NCBI RefSeq assembly: GCF_900585905.1
Contig: NZ_UTVH01000034.1
Span: 124,001 to 188,000, forward strand
Length of the DNA: 64,000 nt
Source of the DNA: Pseudomonas viridiflava
GTDB lineage: Bacteria; Pseudomonadota; Gammaproteobacteria; Pseudomonadales; Pseudomonadaceae
Reading direction: 5' to 3'
Position 1 is the first letter of the stretch; the number at the start of each line of letters is the position of its first letter. Below the pieces are notes generated by a model. The model saw only the letters and a program-made list of their open reading frames with translations, had not been told where the DNA came from and did no database searches. The position numbers were made by a program, and so were the translations under genes. Of this stretch, positions 61,574 to 64,000 are shown piece by piece.

Positions 61574-62068
61574 TCAGTGAGAGGTGGGTAGAACCCGGGC
61601 GATGCCTTTCAGCGCGCAGCCTTCATCGCCGCTCGCACCGCCCGCACCGGCAACGCCAATGGCGCCGAATACCTGGTCGCCGGTCTTGAGCGGCACGCCA
61701 CCGCCCAACAGCAGCAGCTCGCTGACGGTGTTGAGGTTCTGCGCATCAGGGTTGCTGCGTGCACGCTCGGCCAGCAGGCCTGTCGCGGTTTTGGTCGACA
61801 GCGCGGTGAAAGCCTTGCGCTGAGCGGCCAGGGTGTTGTGCGGGCCGACATTGTCATCACGCTGAACGGCGACCAGGTTGCCGCCGCGATCAACCACCGC
61901 GGCCACCGCCGTCTTGCCCTCGGCGTGGCAGGCGGCGAGGGTGGCATCGAGCAGGGCGTTGGCCAGCGAAAGGCTGACATCCGGCCGCTGGACGATAGCC
62001 TGGCTGTCGGCCCAGACTGGGCTTGCGGCCAGGGCAATCAGTGAAAAAGCAGCACTTCGGATCAACAT
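61574..62068 (-). CDS. GlcG/HbpS family heme-binding-type protein, exported
   Basis: A 164-aa protein from ATG 62068, with GGGAGGA as ribosome-binding site. A signal peptide (MLIRSAAFSLIALAASPVWA) is followed by LSLANALLDATLAACHAEGK, AVAAVVDRGGNLVAVQRDDN, VGPHNTLAAQRKAFTALSTK and GVPLKTGDQVFGAIGVAGAG, the conserved pattern of DUF336/GlcG/HbpS proteins; some bind heme and respond to oxidative stress. Its role is not established. It heads a two-gene leftward operon with the hydroxyisourate hydrolase and shares its promoter region with the divergent two-component operon. Confidence 0.9.
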   Translation of the reverse strand: MLIRSAAFSLIALAASPVWADSQAIVQRPDVSLSLANALLDATLAACHAEGKTAVAAVVDRGGNLVAVQRDDNVGPHNTLAAQRKAFTALSTKTATGLLAERARSNPDAQNLNTVSELLLLGGGVPLKTGDQVFGAIGVAGAGGASGDEGCALKGIARVLPTSH

Positions 62069-62147
62069 GCGGTCCTCCCGGATCGGGCTCGGTTGAGCCA
62101 GTGGCGGCCATGATGCGCAATCGATGCGCACAAACCGATTGCGCCTG

Positions 62148-62165
62148 GATTACCAATTTGTAATG
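62148..62165. promoter_or_regulatory. HprR/CusR-type operator between the divergent operons
   Basis: GATTACCAATTTGTAATG: an interrupted palindrome closely like the HprR box (CATTAC-N6-GTAATG) of E. coli, between starts at 62068 and 62229. Probable site for the response regulator at 62229. Confidence 0.6.
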
Positions 62166-62228
62166 AGGCCAGAGACCCTATCGGCTTAGGCTATGTGGCT
62201 GGACTATGGGCTTGGGCCGGAGGACAAC

Positions 62229-62900
62229 ATGCGCATCCTGGTTGTGGAAGACGAAGCAAAGACCGCCGATTACCTGCGCAAGGGCCTGGGCGAATCCGGT
62301 TATGGGGTGGAAGTGGCCCTCAATGGCCTCGATGGCCTGCATCTGGTGCAGGAAAGCGAGTTCGACCTGATCATCCTCGATGTCATGTTGCCGGGCCTGG
62401 ATGGCTGGCAGTTGTTGCAGATCATTCGACGCAAGTGGCAGACCCCGGTGCTGTTTCTGACCGCCCGAGATGCGGTTGAGGATCGGGTCAAGGGGCTTGA
62501 ACTGGGCGCTGATGATTACCTGGTTAAACCCTTTTCCTACGCCGAGCTGCTGGCCCGGGTGCGCACGTTGCTGCGGCGCGGCCCGCCCAGAGAAGTGGAG
62601 CAGTTTCAGGTGGCGGACCTGCACCTGGACCTGCTCAAGCGCAAGGTCACCCGGGAGGGCGGGCGCCTGAGCCTGACCAACAAGGAGTTTGCCTTGCTGC
62701 ATTTGCTGTTGAGCCGCGAGGGCGAGGTGCTTTCCCGCGCGCTGATCGCCTCACACGTGTGGAACATGAATTTCGACAGCGACACCAATGTCGTCGACGT
62801 TGCCATCCGCCGCCTGCGCGCCAAGGTCGATGACCCTTATCGCGTCAAGCTGATCCATACCGTGCGGGGCATGGGTTACCGTCTGGAGGCGCAACCATGA
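62229..62900 (+). CDS. OmpR-family response regulator, CusR/CopR/HprR type
   Basis: A 223-aa protein from ATG 62229 (a frame-open upstream part is not coding; GGAGGACAAC precedes the ATG). [40 protein letters not shown], Asp51 in [15 protein letters not shown] and [20 protein letters not shown] are typical of heavy-metal type regulators. The DNA-binding domain has [40 protein letters not shown] and [17 protein letters not shown], the closing VRGMGYRL. It is co-translated with the following kinase. Placement beside a hydroxyisourate hydrolase gene mirrors E. coli hiuH-hprRS. Confidence 0.94.
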   Translation: MRILVVEDEAKTADYLRKGLGESGYGVEVALNGLDGLHLVQESEFDLIILDVMLPGLDGWQLLQIIRRKWQTPVLFLTARDAVEDRVKGLELGADDYLVKPFSYAELLARVRTLLRRGPPREVEQFQVADLHLDLLKRKVTREGGRLSLTNKEFALLHLLLSREGEVLSRALIASHVWNMNFDSDTNVVDVAIRRLRAKVDDPYRVKLIHTVRGMGYRLEAQP

Positions 62901-64000
62901 CGCTGTTGCCGCGCACGTTGAGCCTGCGCCTGGCGTTGATGTTTGCGCTGGTCAGCGTGCTGCTGTCCGGGGCGATTGGTTTTTACCTGTATCAATCGCT
63001 GCAGCGCGAAGTGGCCTGGCGCGATGACCAGGCGTTGCTCGGCCGGGTGCAGCGCATGCAGGCGCTGATTCACGACAGCGAGAGTATCGAGGCGCTCAGA
63101 GCCAGGCCGCAGTTGTACGAAAACATGCTGGGCAATCGCGATAACGTGTTGTGGATCGTCGACGCCGCCGGGCAGTTGCTGATCGACGTCAACCCGCTGG
63201 CCCTGCCGCTACCGCAGTTGCCGCCCACGTCAGCGCCGCAGCTGGGTGACAGCCCGGGCAATCCGGCCCTGCGCCTGGCGTGGATCGATGTGCCGGGTGC
63301 CGAGCGCGGTCTGACCCTGATCGCGGGCAAGCTGGTCGATGAGCGCGAGCAGATGCTCAGCGCCTATCGTTTCAAGCTTTGGCTGGCTTTGTCAGTGGGC
63401 GCGGTCATGGCGTTTCTGCTGGGCTGGCTGGTCAGCCAGCGTGGCCTGCGCGCGGTGCGAGCGTTGGCGACGCGTGCGGCGGCCATCGATGCGCGCAATC
63501 TGCACCTGCGTCTGCACGAGTTCGAGCAGGTCAATGAACTGAGCGCTTTAAGCCACGCCCTCAATCAGATGCTGGCGCGGCTGGAAAACGGCTTCCTTCA
63601 GCTGTCGCGCTTCAGCGAGGACCTGGCCCATGAAATGCGCACGCCGTTGAGCAATCTCATGGGGCAAACCCAGCAGGCGCTGGGGCGGGGCCGTTCGGCT
63701 GAGGAGTATCAGGACTTGCTGGTGTCCAGTCAGGAAGAGTACGAGCGCCTGGCCCGGATGATCGACAGCATGCTGTTCCTGGCCCGCACCGAGCAGCCCA
63801 ACGCCTCCATTGCTCGCGAACCGGTCGATCTGCAGGCGCTGGTGGCGCAGTTGTGCGAGTACTTCGAGGGCATGGCGCAGGAGCGCGGCATCGAGTTGAT
63901 CAACCACTGCGTCGGCACCGTGCAGGCAGATCCGCATCTGCTGCGTCGGGCGCTGGCCAACCTGCTGGCCAATGCCCTGCGCCATGCGCTGCCTGATTCT
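62897..64000 (+). CDS. Heavy-metal-type sensor histidine kinase (partial at window end)
   Basis: From ATG 62897, overlapping the regulator stop by 4 bp (ATGA), the frame is open to the edge: 368 codons seen. [20 protein letters not shown] has TM1 (about 12-32), a periplasmic sensor follows ([40 protein letters not shown]), TM2 is about 158-178 ([20 protein letters not shown]), then [20 protein letters not shown] (HAMP), and HisKA with [20 protein letters not shown]. The N-box begins [10 protein letters not shown] just before the edge. It is a CusS/CopS/HprS-like kinase. The catalytic domain is cut off. Confidence 0.92.
   Translation, partial: MTLLPRTLSLRLALMFALVSVLLSGAIGFYLYQSLQREVAWRDDQALLGRVQRMQALIHDSESIEALRARPQLYENMLGNRDNVLWIVDAAGQLLIDVNPLALPLPQLPPTSAPQLGDSPGNPALRLAWIDVPGAERGLTLIAGKLVDEREQMLSAYRFKLWLALSVGAVMAFLLGWLVSQRGLRAVRALATRAAAIDARNLHLRLHEFEQVNELSALSHALNQMLARLENGFLQLSRFSEDLAHEMRTPLSNLMGQTQQALGRGRSAEEYQDLLVSSQEEYERLARMIDSMLFLARTEQPNASIAREPVDLQALVAQLCEYFEGMAQERGIELINHCVGTVQADPHLLRRALANLLANALRHALPDS

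Overview
This window is chromosomal DNA of a Pseudomonas, most likely a member of the P. syringae group. The evidence is the high GC content, short GTAGGAGCGCGC-type and GTGGGACCGGCTTCAGCC-type REP hairpins between genes, a 4.5S (ffs) RNA, and above all a close relative of PsmE, the mannuronan C-5-epimerase/O-acetylhydrolase known from P. syringae. I see no tRNA, rRNA, CRISPR array, complete insertion sequence or prophage.

Layout. 1-5.4 kb: end of an ethanolamine-type permease, pyrF, a REP block, a GNAT acetyltransferase, ffs and a hybrid sensor kinase. 5.5-10.1 kb: a leftward operon (alkene reductase, SDR, NTF2-like, SRPBCC, EthD-like) beside its probable TetR repressor, with the same operator in front of both. 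10.2-14 kb: LysR/aldo-keto reductase pair, VOC protein, glutathione transferase, HIT protein. 14.3-16 kb: chemoreceptor.

16-46 kb is the centre of interest: an alginate-modification island. It holds a complete type I secretion system (ABC transporter, HlyD-type adaptor, TolC-type channel), a convergent 1871-aa PsmE-like enzyme (epimerase A-module, four R-modules, two cadherin-like domains, an SGNH acetylesterase domain, C-terminal RTX region), two tandem-duplicated proteins made only of R-modules, an AlgE-like protein that has lost nearly all epimerase catalytic residues, and a compact AlgE4-like epimerase with all of them. Between these lie a soluble histidine kinase, a GGDEF-EAL protein, a sugar dehydrogenase lipoprotein, an esterase, a solute-binding protein, a GST and small conserved proteins. 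The two R-module genes share an upstream element that resembles an ECF-sigma (AlgU-type) promoter, and a third copy of it stands before no R-module gene. The likely joint function, inferred, is export through the type I system of enzymes and calcium-dependent alginate-binding proteins that deacetylate, epimerise and organise extracellular alginate.

46-64 kb: a DNA/RNA non-specific endonuclease, a VOC protein, DUF2798 and LysR, a galactose-1-dehydrogenase-like enzyme, an RstAB-like two-component system divergent from an RND efflux pair (no outer-membrane gene), an SmvA-like MFS exporter, trmK, a LysR regulator divergent from a Tat-type alpha/beta hydrolase, and finally an exported hydroxyisourate hydrolase plus a GlcG/HbpS-like protein divergent from a CusRS/HprRS-type two-component system that runs off the right edge. 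All calls come from reading the sequence; no database search was run.
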